Assembly (NCBI GenBank): GCA_964509505.1
Contig: CAZDYP010000101.1
Coordinates: 1 to 18,663 of the forward strand
Direction: 5' to 3'
Origin: CAZDYP01 sp964509505
Lineage (GTDB): Bacteria; Chloroflexota; Anaerolineae; JACRMK01
Length of the DNA: 18,663 bases
The first letter of the stretch is position 1, and each line of letters begins with the position of its first letter. The position numbers and the translations under genes were made by a program. The notes under the pieces are model-generated. The model was not told the DNA's origin and ran no database searches. It worked only from the letters and a program-made list of their open reading frames with translations. This document shows, piece after piece, positions 1 through 6,219 of this stretch.

Positions 1-1115
1 AGAATCGCCAGATGCAGCTCGCCGCGTCCTGACACGTAGAATGTATCGGCGGTGTCGCCGTCTTGCACCCGCAGCGAGATATTGCGCTCCAGCTCGGCAT
101 ACAACCGTTCACGCAACTTGCGCGACGTTGACCATTGCCCCTCGCGTCCTGCAAACGGCGACGTGCTGACCGCGAACGCCATCCGCACCGTCGGCTCATC
201 CACCGTGATGGGCGGCAGCGCGAGTGGTTGCTCAGGGTCGGCAATCGTCTCGCCGATGTTTACGTCTTGCAGACCGATGAGCGAGACGATCTCACCCGCG
301 CTGACTTCATTGATCTTAACGCGATTGAGCCCTTCAAAGACGCCGAGCTCGGCGATGGTCTCGTCGTGATGCTCGCCATGAATGTCAATGCGCGTGACTC
401 GCTGCCCAACGCACAATTGTCCAGCGAACAAGCGCCCCATGCCGATGCGTCCTTTGTAGTTGTCGTAAGCGATGTTGCTGATGAGCAGTTGCGTCGGCGC
501 GGCGGGGTCAATGAGCGGCGCGGGAATTTTTTGGATGATGGCGTCGAACAAGGGTTGCAAGTCCGCGCCCGGCACATTGGGGTCGTGCGTTGCGGTGCCG
601 CGAATCGCATCGGTATAGACCGTCACAAAATCGGCTTGCTGTTCGGTCGCGCCCAAGTCCACGAACAAATCAAACGTCGCATTCAACACGACGTTGGGGC
701 GCGCGTGCGGACGATCAATTTTGTTGATGACGACGATGGCGTGCAAGCCCAAGCCCAACGCTTTGCGTAAGACGTATTTCGTTTGTGGCATGGGGCCATC
801 AATCGCGTCCACGAGCAACAAGACGCCGTCCACCATGTTGAGGACGCGCTCGACCTCGCCGCCAAAGTCAGAATGGCCTGGCGTGTCCACGATGTTGATT
901 TTCGTGCCGCGATAGGTGAGCGACGCGTTCTTGGCGAAAATCGTGATGCCGCGCTCGCGTTCTAAATCATTTGAGTCCATCACGCGCTCGGCGACGACCT
1001 GATGCTCGCGGAAGACATGCGCCTGCTTGAGCATGGCGTCCACCAGCGTCGTCTTGCCATGATCCACGTGCGCGACGATGGCGATGTTGCGGATGTCGGT
1101 GCGGTGTTGTAGCAT
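1..1115 (-). CDS. typA: Translational GTPase TypA/BipA, 3' end beyond window
   Basis: Ribosome-associated GTPase of the EF-G/LepA class, acting in the cytosol in ribosome assembly and stress or cold adaptation. Translating the minus strand from the ATG at 1115 gives 371 residues without a stop; family members are about 600-615 aa, so the missing C-terminus is due to the window edge. GTPase motifs are all present: AHVDHGKTT (15-23), the switch I stretch LERERGITI (51-59), DTPGHSDFGGEVERVL from residue 77, and NKID (131-134). SNDLERERGITI together with GHSDFGGEVERV separates TypA from LepA and EF-G. The start is supported by AAGAGG at 1124-1129, 8 nt upstream. The upstream leader runs directly into the terminal-inverted-repeat element at 1148-1301, so that element may lie in the typA promoter or 5'UTR. 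Confidence 0.95.
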   Translation of the reverse strand, partial: MLQHRTDIRNIAIVAHVDHGKTTLVDAMLKQAHVFREHQVVAERVMDSNDLERERGITIFAKNASLTYRGTKINIVDTPGHSDFGGEVERVLNMVDGVLLLVDAIDGPMPQTKYVLRKALGLGLHAIVVINKIDRPHARPNVVLNATFDLFVDLGATEQQADFVTVYTDAIRGTATHDPNVPGADLQPLFDAIIQKIPAPLIDPAAPTQLLISNIAYDNYKGRIGMGRLFAGQLCVGQRVTRIDIHGEHHDETIAELGVFEGLNRVKINEVSAGEIVSLIGLQDVNIGETIADPEQPLALPPITVDEPTVRMAFAVSTSPFAGREGQWSTSRKLRERLYAELERNISLRVQDGDTADTFYVSGRGELHLAI

Positions 1116-1123
1116 AAAATAAA

Positions 1124-1129
1124 CCTCTT
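1124..1129 (-). promoter_or_regulatory. Ribosome binding site of typA
   Basis: AAGAGG on the minus strand, 8 nt before the ATG at 1115. It fixes the start used for typA. Confidence 0.7.
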
Positions 1130-1147
1130 AACAAGTAATTAGTAAAA

Positions 1148-1301
1148 AACGTGAATTCGGGATAAGCCACCGCGACGGCAATGCGCGCGCACCGCCGCGC
1201 CCAGCCGACGGCGGTCGGCTGGAACTGAACCCGCGCCGGCGGGTTTCGCAGTGAGTCGGCGTGATGTTCCATCGCCCGCCACCTTATCCCGCATTGACGT
1301 T
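1148..1301 (-). repeat. Structured terminal-inverted-repeat element, copy 1
   Basis: A 154-bp element with imperfect 19-bp inverted ends: AACGTGAATTCGGGATAAG at 1148-1166 and the complement of AACGTCAATGCGGGATAAG at 1283-1301 (17 of 19 match). Inside are two GC-rich hairpins: a 7-bp stem AACCCGC/GCGGGTT with a 4-nt loop, and a 9-bp stem CCAGCCGAC/GTCGGCTGG with a 4-nt loop. An inverted copy with roughly 90% identity by eye lies at 14075-14227. No transposase is nearby, so it resembles a non-autonomous MITE-like element or a mobile structured-RNA cassette. It ends 32 nt before the typA start codon. Confidence 0.85.
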
Positions 1302-1318
1302 AAAAAGTAATTGCCTGT

Positions 1319-1339
1319 CACCAATCACCAATTACCAAT
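1319..1339 (+). repeat. Short 7-bp tandem array (CACCAAT-type)
   Basis: Three consecutive heptamers CACCAAT, CACCAAT, TACCAAT. On the minus strand this reads ATTGGTA, ATTGGTG, ATTGGTG, leading into the inverted-repeat element. The second copy of the element (14075) has the same kind of heptamers on the same side, so array and element seem to go together. Confidence 0.7.
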
Positions 1340-1430
1340 GACTAGACACGAAGAAGCGGTCGTAGCTGACGACGCCACGACCGCGCAAAGACTTACGATA
1401 AAGTGATGCGTGGAGAGAGGATAACATCGT

Positions 1431-1459
1431 TTGAGGGAATGAACAAATCATTTTATACT
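1431..1459 (+). promoter_or_regulatory. Candidate sigma70-type promoter
   Basis: TTGAGG at 1431-1436 and TATACT at 1454-1459, separated by exactly 17 bp. It would start transcription near 1466, just before the small ORFs at 1480 and 1624, and could feed the MaoC/CitE pair through a leader of about 300 nt. A second, weaker option for that pair is TTGACA at 1699-1704 with only a poor -10 downstream. Confidence 0.5.
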
Positions 1460-1479
1460 CTGATGGTGAGAAGTGACCA

Positions 1480-1590
1480 ATGAGAATCGAATATACACCT
1501 CAAACGAACGTTGCCTATTCAGAAAGTGTGTCATCCATTTCGCTCACGCGGGATGTGTCCATCCACTGCGAGCACAGCACGTTTGTTTAA
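1480..1590 (+). CDS. Very small ORF of unknown function (36 aa), possible gene remnant
   Basis: ATG to TAA, 36 residues beginning MRIEYTPQTNVAYSES. The first dozen residues are loosely reminiscent of the start of DUF2283-type small proteins (MKIxYDPExDALY), but the similarity stops there, so this may be a decayed fragment or chance. It starts 21 nt after the -10 of a good promoter-like sequence; the ribosome binding site is weak (GGTGAGAAG). It is followed after 33 nt by a second small ORF with a better ribosome binding site. Confidence 0.25.
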   Translation: MRIEYTPQTNVAYSESVSSISLTRDVSIHCEHSTFV

Positions 1591-1623
1591 CATGAGCGAA
1601 CGAGCGATTAGTGGAGGCAAAAG

Positions 1624-1767
1624 ATGAAGAAGACGAATAACGGCAAAAGACCCGCTGCAATAGATTTGCGGAAGGTTTATCAATAGCTACAACACAACTT
1701 GACAGACTTTGAGCTCTTTGCGCAGCATGTCAGCGCAGATCTCAACCAAACAAAAACATCAGGCTAA
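1624..1767 (+). pseudogene. Small ORF interrupted by an in-frame TAG (20 + 26 codons)
   Basis: A strong GGAGG (1613-1617) lies 6 nt before an ATG that opens 20 codons (MKKTNNGKRPAAIDLRKVYQ), then TAG at 1684-1686. The same frame stays open for 26 more codons to TAA at 1765, ending two bases before the next gene's ATG. The second half (for example DFELFAQHVSADLNQ) looks protein-like in composition. It could be a small gene killed by a nonsense mutation, a genuine 20-aa leader peptide, or coincidence. I do not recognise the product. Confidence 0.3.
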
Positions 1768-1769
1768 CT

Positions 1770-2231
1770 ATGCCCGGCAAATACTACGACGAGCTCGAAC
1801 TTGGCTCGAAATTCAAACACGCGCTTGGTCGTACCGTGACCGAGAGCGATAACGTGATGTTCAGCGCGCTGACCATGAACACGCAACCGTTGCACCTCAA
1901 CGCCGACTTCGCTGCGCGCACGGAGTTTGGGCGTCCTATCGTCAACGGCATTTTCACGCTCGGCCTCGTCGTCGGCATGAGCGTCGCCGACCTGACCGAA
2001 GGCACCATCGTCGCCAACCTCTCTTACGAGAAGGTCGTCTATCCGAACCCCGTCTTTCACGGCGACACGCTCTACGTCGAGAGCGAAGTGCTGGAGAAAC
2101 GCGAGTCGCGCTCGCGCCCCGATTGCGGCATCGTGCGCCTACGCCACCTCGGACGCAATCAACACGGCAAGGTCGTGGTGGAGGTCGAGCGCATGGTGTT
2201 GTTTAAGAAAAAAGCGCAAATGGGGAAATAA
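1770..2231 (+). CDS. MaoC-like hot-dog fold (acyl-CoA hydratase-like) protein
   Basis: A single hot-dog domain of 153 aa, the usual length of one-domain MaoC proteins. The signature region is TMNTQPLHLNADFAA (35-49), matching the hydratase-2 motif GDxNPLHxxxxxA, followed by FGRPIVNGIFTLGL and a C-terminal beta region. The His is kept (H42), but the usual catalytic Asp position is Asn (N37). Related single-domain proteins sit next to CitE-like lyases in other bacteria, for example Rv2499c beside Rv2498c in Mycobacterium and the itaconyl-CoA hydratase/citramalyl-CoA lyase pairs. The gene is 34 nt upstream of just such a lyase. A role in hydration or dehydration of a branched C4-C5 CoA ester is therefore inferred; the substrate is unknown. 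The ribosome binding site is weak (AGG only). Confidence 0.85.
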   Translation: MPGKYYDELELGSKFKHALGRTVTESDNVMFSALTMNTQPLHLNADFAARTEFGRPIVNGIFTLGLVVGMSVADLTEGTIVANLSYEKVVYPNPVFHGDTLYVESEVLEKRESRSRPDCGIVRLRHLGRNQHGKVVVEVERMVLFKKKAQMGK

Positions 2232-2265
2232 GGGAAATTGGGGCACATTCGGGGAAATCAGCGGA

Positions 2266-3165
2266 ATGACCAAACCCACAACTCACAACTTGCCATCTTC
2301 AATCTTCAATCTTAAGTCTTTGCTTTTCATGCCCGGCGACGACATTCGCAAAATTGAGAAGGGCGCGACGGTTGGCGCGGCTGCCGTCGTGATGGACTTG
2401 GAAGATGGCGTCGCGCTGAATCGCAAGCAAGCGGCACGCGAGACAACACGGCGCGCGTTGACCACCGTCGCGTTTGGGCGCACGGCGCGCCTCGTGCGCT
2501 TGAATGCCATCACCTCTGGTTTATTGGACGACGATTTAGCGCAAACGATTGAGGGGCAACCTGACGGCTACGTTTTGCCCAAAGTCGAATCAGCTGAGAC
2601 GATTCGCAGAGTGAGCAATCAATTGGAAAACAGCGAGCGTGCGCGCGGTTGGCTGGTGGGCGGCATTGGTTTGTGGGCTGTCATCGAAACGGCGCGCGGC
2701 GTGATGAAGCTTGACGAGATTGCATCGGCTGATGCGCGCCTCGTCGCGCTTGCCCTCGGCTCGGAAGATTTGGCGGGCGATGTGGGCGCGACTCGCACAC
2801 GCGAGGGCTGGGAAATCTTCTATGCGCGCAGCGCCGTCGTCACCGCCGCCGCCGCTTATGGTCTGCAAGCGTTAGACACCGTGTTTGTGGACTTGAGCGA
2901 TTTGGATGGCTTGCGCGCGGAGGCGCAATTCGCCTTGCAGCTCGGCTATACTGGCAAGCTCGCCATCCATCCCAAGCAAGTCGCCGTCATCAATGAGGTA
3001 TTCACGCCATCGGCTGCTGAAGTCGCTCGCGCCCAACAACTGATGCGCGTCTTCGAGGAACAACAACAACAGGGCGCGGGCGCATTCGCCTTCGCCGGCA
3101 GGATGGTGGACATGCCGATGGTGCGCGCGGCGCAAAAGGTATTGCGACGAGTAGGTATCATGTAA
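2266..3165 (+). CDS. CitE-like CoA-ester lyase (HpcH/HpaI aldolase family)
   Basis: Cytosolic TIM-barrel lyase of the citrate lyase beta / malyl-CoA / citramalyl-CoA lyase family, 299 aa, typical length. Motifs in order: LLFMPGDD (19-26), MDLEDGVA (43-50), the substrate-binding Arg in RLN (R78), LPKVES (104-109), AVIETARG with Mg ligand E141, LGSEDLAGD with D168, and KLAIHPKQV (231-239). These support an Mg-dependent Claisen-type C-C cleavage of a 3-hydroxyacyl-CoA. There is no citD or citF nearby, so it is unlikely to be a citrate lyase subunit. The partner MaoC gene suggests a hydratase plus lyase route such as mesaconyl- or itaconyl-type CoA breakdown. The first 16 residues lie over a 7-bp tandem repeat and precede the conserved fold, so the true start may be downstream, although no ATG exists before residue 22. 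Confidence 0.88.
   Translation: MTKPTTHNLPSSIFNLKSLLFMPGDDIRKIEKGATVGAAAVVMDLEDGVALNRKQAARETTRRALTTVAFGRTARLVRLNAITSGLLDDDLAQTIEGQPDGYVLPKVESAETIRRVSNQLENSERARGWLVGGIGLWAVIETARGVMKLDEIASADARLVALALGSEDLAGDVGATRTREGWEIFYARSAVVTAAAAYGLQALDTVFVDLSDLDGLRAEAQFALQLGYTGKLAIHPKQVAVINEVFTPSAAEVARAQQLMRVFEEQQQQGAGAFAFAGRMVDMPMVRAAQKVLRRVGIM
2275..2316 (+). repeat. Degenerate 7-bp tandem repeat overlapping the citE-like 5' end
   Basis: Six consecutive heptamers read CCCACAA, CTCACAA, CTTGCCA, TCTTCAA, TCTTCAA, TCTTAAG. They encode the non-conserved N-terminal residues of the lyase. The type of repeat matches the intergenic heptamer arrays elsewhere in this window. Confidence 0.6.
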
Positions 3166-3200
3166 TCATATTTGTAGCCTAAACACGAAGACACGAAGCA

Positions 3201-3253
3201 AGCGCAAAGCACACACTCTCTTAAGCGGATAAAAACTTTGTGAACTTTGCGCT
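3201..3253. repeat. Inverted repeat in convergent spacer
   Basis: AGCGCAAAG (3201-3209) pairs with CTTTGCGCT (3245-3253) across 35 nt. The flanking words ACACGAAG (twice, 3183-3198) and CTTTGTGAACTTTGCG belong to the same repetitive style. It lies between the convergent ends of the lyase and the phosphatase-fold gene. There is no T-run, so an intrinsic terminator is not shown. Confidence 0.4.
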
Positions 3254-3310
3254 AGTCTCATGTCTAAATCCTCTTATGGAGTTTGAAAAATAATACGGGC
3301 ATGGAGCGTA

Positions 3311-3368
3311 GGTGTAGGACAAGTTTTGAACTTGTCCGCGTGGGCAAGTTGCAATCTTGCCCGACACC
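3311..3368. repeat. Double-hairpin interspersed repeat, copy A
   Basis: Two adjacent hairpins: GGACAAGTT/AACTTGTCC (3317-3337, 3-nt loop) and GGGCAAG/CTTGCCC (3341-3362), framed by GGTGT and ACACC. A related copy in opposite orientation is at 15035-15088. Copy A sits between the convergent 3' ends of the lyase and the phosphatase-fold gene, where it could act as a bidirectional barrier. Neither hairpin is followed by a T-tract, so a classical terminator is not supported. Confidence 0.75.
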
Positions 3369-3424
3369 CGCCATGACGGCATTAATGGCTTAAACTTCAT
3401 GAGTGGATGGTGTTGAAAAATCCC

Positions 3425-5470
3425 CTACTTCAATATGCCTTCAGGTATTTTTCCCTCCACAAACGCAGGCGCTTCAAAGCGCAGCAATTTGGCGATGAGC
3501 GGCGCCACGTCCATCACGCTCATCGTCGGCGTACGCGCGCCTGCTTGCGCGCCCGCGCCATAGGCAACAAAAAAGCCGCGCATCTCCGACCGGGTTGCAT
3601 CGTAACCGCTTGCGCCTAAAAACGGTGCGTTCTCTATCCACACGGGACGGTCACGCGACGCGCGGACAGCGAACCCATTGCGCGCTTGCGCCATGACGTC
3701 GCCAACTAGCTCATTCGCTGCGAGCGCTCCGAGATCTTGTTTGCGCTGCACGCGCACGAAAATCGGCAGCCCTGTCACAGGATCATTCAAACCTTTGAGC
3801 GCGGCGATGATGTCGCCTTGCAGTTTGTCGTAATCGGCAAGTTCAACTGCGCCATTAGGGTCGCGCCCTTTGAGGTTGATATAAATGTGCGCCATGCCGC
3901 CATTTGCTTCGGCGTATGCTTTGGTCTGGGCGGTATCTAGCACAGTCGAGTTGCGCTGCAATGTGAGCCATCTCCGCTCGAGCAGCACGCGATTCAAATT
4001 CACCACCGTATGCACAGGCGCGAGCCCTTGTTCCGACACGACCATCAACGTTTGCGCGTTGAAATCCATCTGCACGTAAAACTGATTCAGCGCAGCATCC
4101 ACCACCTCATAGGCGCGTTTCACGATGCTCGCGTAATAGGGGGCTCGCGCGCTAAAGTTTGGTTGACGTGGCTCAAGCAGCAGCAGCTCGCGCGCCGTGT
4201 CGTCAATCGTCGTGAGGCGCAACACCAACAAGTCAGGCTTGTAGCGGTTGTGCAGATAAGTCGCCGCCGTCATTTGCCAGGCCAATTGCCGTTCCGCCAT
4301 TTGCAAATATGTGCCGGCATCAATCCAACCGCGTTCAAACGCGTCACTATCTGCAGGCGCAGGCGGCGCGCCAAACTGTTGTGTGACCTCGCGCGCTAAC
4401 TCGCTTGGCGCAACCTGATTGATCATCACCGCGCTTTGATAGACGACGAAGTTGGCGGGATTGGCGTCCACCACCTTGAACGAGGCTGTGCCTTGCAACA
4501 ACGGATCAATCACCACCGTTGCCCATGTGTCTAGGCGCAACATCCCGGCGCCCGCGTCTGCTGCTTTCACGCGATTCAACAGCCACGTATCATAATTTTC
4601 TTTTTGATCGTTCGTTGTGTCGAGCGCGAGTACGAACACTTCGACGTGGCCGCCTTTGAGCGGCACGGCCAGACGCGCCTCCTTCGCGGCGCTGAACGAG
4701 CGCGGCGCCTCGCGCCAGCCCGTCGCATTTTCAAATTTCAAAATGTGTTGAGCCGAGTTGCCAATGGCTGCGCCAATCGTCACCATCCAGTTGGCGCGTT
4801 GCCCAACGAGCGCGATGTGACTGGGCGCGTAGCCAATCGTCGCTGTCGTCAAACCATGACGCATCGCGCTGCGCCAAATGGGCTCGACGTTCAAGGCTTG
4901 GTCAAGACCGTGGCTAGTTTGTCCGATGGCTTGTCCCAATTTACGAAAGTGGTCAGCGACAATGCCTGTGCGCGCCGGACTCGCGCCCGTGAGCAAACTC
5001 GCGTGAGTCACGGAACCGACTGCGGGTTCAATGGGCGCGAGCTCAAAACAGGAAGCGCCGCCATTCGTAAAGCGCGCCACAGTCGGCAGTACACCGTTGT
5101 TCACCAAGCGCTCGGTGTAAGCGCCTGGCGCGCCGCTGAGCGTGACCAGCACGACGCCTGCGCCTTGACGACGCGGTGATAAGGGCGTGAGGGAAGGCAA
5201 CAGTCTATTGGTTGGTTGGTCGGTTGCTTGAGTCGTTGGGAATGGAATGGGTAACGTGGCGGTTGGTGAGCGAGGCGTGGTCAAGGTAGCGTGCGGTGAG
5301 GGCAAGACGAATGGACGCAATGGTTCGGGGGTGGGCGGCGCGCAGCGCATCAAGAGCCAGAGGCACAACAGGCAAACACCAAGAACGCCAAGTTGCTGTG
5401 TGATGAACTTGGCGTTCGTTTTACGGAATTGCGGCCTTATGATGTTTTTCGCTATACGAAAATCGCGCAT
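3425..5470 (-). CDS. Membrane-anchored alkaline-phosphatase-fold protein, probably catalytically inactive
   Basis: 681 aa. A hydrophobic segment at about 28-41 ends in MRC, possibly a poor lipobox with C43, otherwise an N-terminal anchor. A Pro/Thr/Ser-rich linker follows (about 44-100), then a domain with the layout of type I phosphodiesterases/nucleotide pyrophosphatases. By-eye alignment: the metal-binding 'DG' is LSGA (S112); the nucleophile region is SVTHASLLTGASPARTGI (T155 kept); DxxGH is DDTAR (D423 or D424 kept, His replaced by R427); SDHG is SEQG (479-482); GTHG is GASG (619-622). Most metal ligands are thus lost, which suggests a pseudo-enzyme with a binding or sensing role outside the membrane. 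It is the last gene of a tightly packed set: its ATG shares a base with the upstream stop codon (TAATG). Fold assignment is fairly sure; inactivity is inferred. Confidence 0.8.
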   Translation of the reverse strand: MRDFRIAKNIIRPQFRKTNAKFITQQLGVLGVCLLCLWLLMRCAPPTPEPLRPFVLPSPHATLTTPRSPTATLPIPFPTTQATDQPTNRLLPSLTPLSPRRQGAGVVLVTLSGAPGAYTERLVNNGVLPTVARFTNGGASCFELAPIEPAVGSVTHASLLTGASPARTGIVADHFRKLGQAIGQTSHGLDQALNVEPIWRSAMRHGLTTATIGYAPSHIALVGQRANWMVTIGAAIGNSAQHILKFENATGWREAPRSFSAAKEARLAVPLKGGHVEVFVLALDTTNDQKENYDTWLLNRVKAADAGAGMLRLDTWATVVIDPLLQGTASFKVVDANPANFVVYQSAVMINQVAPSELAREVTQQFGAPPAPADSDAFERGWIDAGTYLQMAERQLAWQMTAATYLHNRYKPDLLVLRLTTIDDTARELLLLEPRQPNFSARAPYYASIVKRAYEVVDAALNQFYVQMDFNAQTLMVVSEQGLAPVHTVVNLNRVLLERRWLTLQRNSTVLDTAQTKAYAEANGGMAHIYINLKGRDPNGAVELADYDKLQGDIIAALKGLNDPVTGLPIFVRVQRKQDLGALAANELVGDVMAQARNGFAVRASRDRPVWIENAPFLGASGYDATRSEMRGFFVAYGAGAQAGARTPTMSVMDVAPLIAKLLRFEAPAFVEGKIPEGILK

Positions 5471-6219
5471 TACACCTCATCGGTTCGTGTCGCGCGCAAG
5501 GCAAGCGGGCGATACCAGCGCTCCATTAACCACAGCCAACCCAACCAGACCATGCCGTGCGCACATACCATCAACCACAGGTTGCTAGTATAAACGAACA
5601 ATGTTCCATTGAGAATGAGTAAGAGCCCATAGATTCCATGCGCTTCGATGGAACGGTGTGAGCGGGCGGTTTGCCACACGCGCAAATCCAGCCACCATTC
5701 TAACATGACGAGCGCTGCGCCGCCCAGCGTGCCAATTATGACATCGTCAAACCAAATGATCATGCCTGCGCGATAGAACAACCAGTGCGCTTGCAGGTAC
5801 AGCGTTTCCCATACGATGAACGAGAAACCCCATGGTTGACTGAGCTGTGCGCGCTGCGTCGTCATGGGAAACACGGCGTTGGCTGCGCGCGCCAACACGA
5901 GCTCTTTGTGCGACCAAATGAGACACGCGCCCAGCACAAAAAATCCTGCGCTCAAGGGAAGCCCTACGGTGAGCCCGCGGAGCCCCTCGCCTAAATCCGC
6001 CAGCGCATACCAACGCAACGGCGTCAGACCTGCCACAAGCGCAAGATAAGGTATGCCCACATAGTATGCGCCTCGCGCGCACGCGCGCCCCAGGCGCCAC
6101 ACAGTACGGAACCAGCGCTCTGCAGCCCAAGCGGGTTGCGCTAAACGCGTCGCATACCACTCTGTGTTAGCGATGATGACACGCGCCATGACCGAGGCCA
6201 CGACCCACTGAACGATCAA
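5470..6219 (-). CDS. Polytopic membrane protein of unknown function (TTG start)
   Basis: 249 aa with several hydrophobic segments (roughly 52-66, 83-102, 155-173, 195-210, 214-232), very rich in Trp, so an integral membrane protein. The frame opens with TTG at 6219, whose TTGA overlaps the TGA stop of the kinase upstream; an internal ATG at 6189 is the alternative start. The stop shares a base with the ATG of the phosphatase-fold gene (TAATG), so all three genes are probably translated in a coupled way. Short stretches (WETLYLQAHWLFYR and SNLWLMVCAHG) loosely recall the Glu and His motifs of CPBP-type intramembrane proteases, but EExxxR is not present and I do not claim the family. A role as membrane partner of the kinase or of the exported pseudo-enzyme is an inference from gene order. 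Confidence 0.75.
   Translation of the reverse strand: MIVQWVVASVMARVIIANTEWYATRLAQPAWAAERWFRTVWRLGRACARGAYYVGIPYLALVAGLTPLRWYALADLGEGLRGLTVGLPLSAGFFVLGACLIWSHKELVLARAANAVFPMTTQRAQLSQPWGFSFIVWETLYLQAHWLFYRAGMIIWFDDVIIGTLGGAALVMLEWWLDLRVWQTARSHRSIEAHGIYGLLLILNGTLFVYTSNLWLMVCAHGMVWLGWLWLMERWYRPLALRATRTDEV

Larger units (their letters stand above)
1116..1769. other. Long intergenic region between divergent typA and MaoC/CitE genes
   Basis: A 654-base spacer without a full-size gene. In order it holds the typA ribosome binding site, the 154-bp inverted-repeat element (1148-1301), a short 7-bp tandem array (1319-1339), a promoter-like sequence (1431-1459) and two very short ORFs (1480-1590 and 1624-1767). 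The stretch 1340-1430 shows nothing recognisable beyond direct-repeat-like words such as ACACGAAG, which recur near 3184-3198. Confidence 0.8.

Noticed and set aside
135..770. Plus-strand open frame of 211 codons at the left edge
   Set aside because: It is antisense to typA, whose GTPase motifs are all present on the minus strand.
967..1272. Minus-strand ORF starting MEHHADSLRNPPARVQ, with a similar plus-strand ORF at 14082-14303
   Set aside because: Both are translations of the inverted-repeat element; the shared peptide follows from DNA similarity. The first also runs into typA in the wrong frame.
1148..1301. Insertion sequence
   Set aside because: It has inverted ends but no room for, or trace of, a transposase; treated as a non-autonomous or RNA-like element.
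3317..3362. Intrinsic terminator at the convergent junction
   Set aside because: Hairpins are good but neither is followed by a T-tract in either direction; they fit an interspersed repeat better.
4604..5179. Plus-strand open frame of 191 codons opposite the phosphatase-fold gene
   Set aside because: Antisense shadow; Arg/His-rich, low-complexity composition typical of reversed GC-rich coding DNA.
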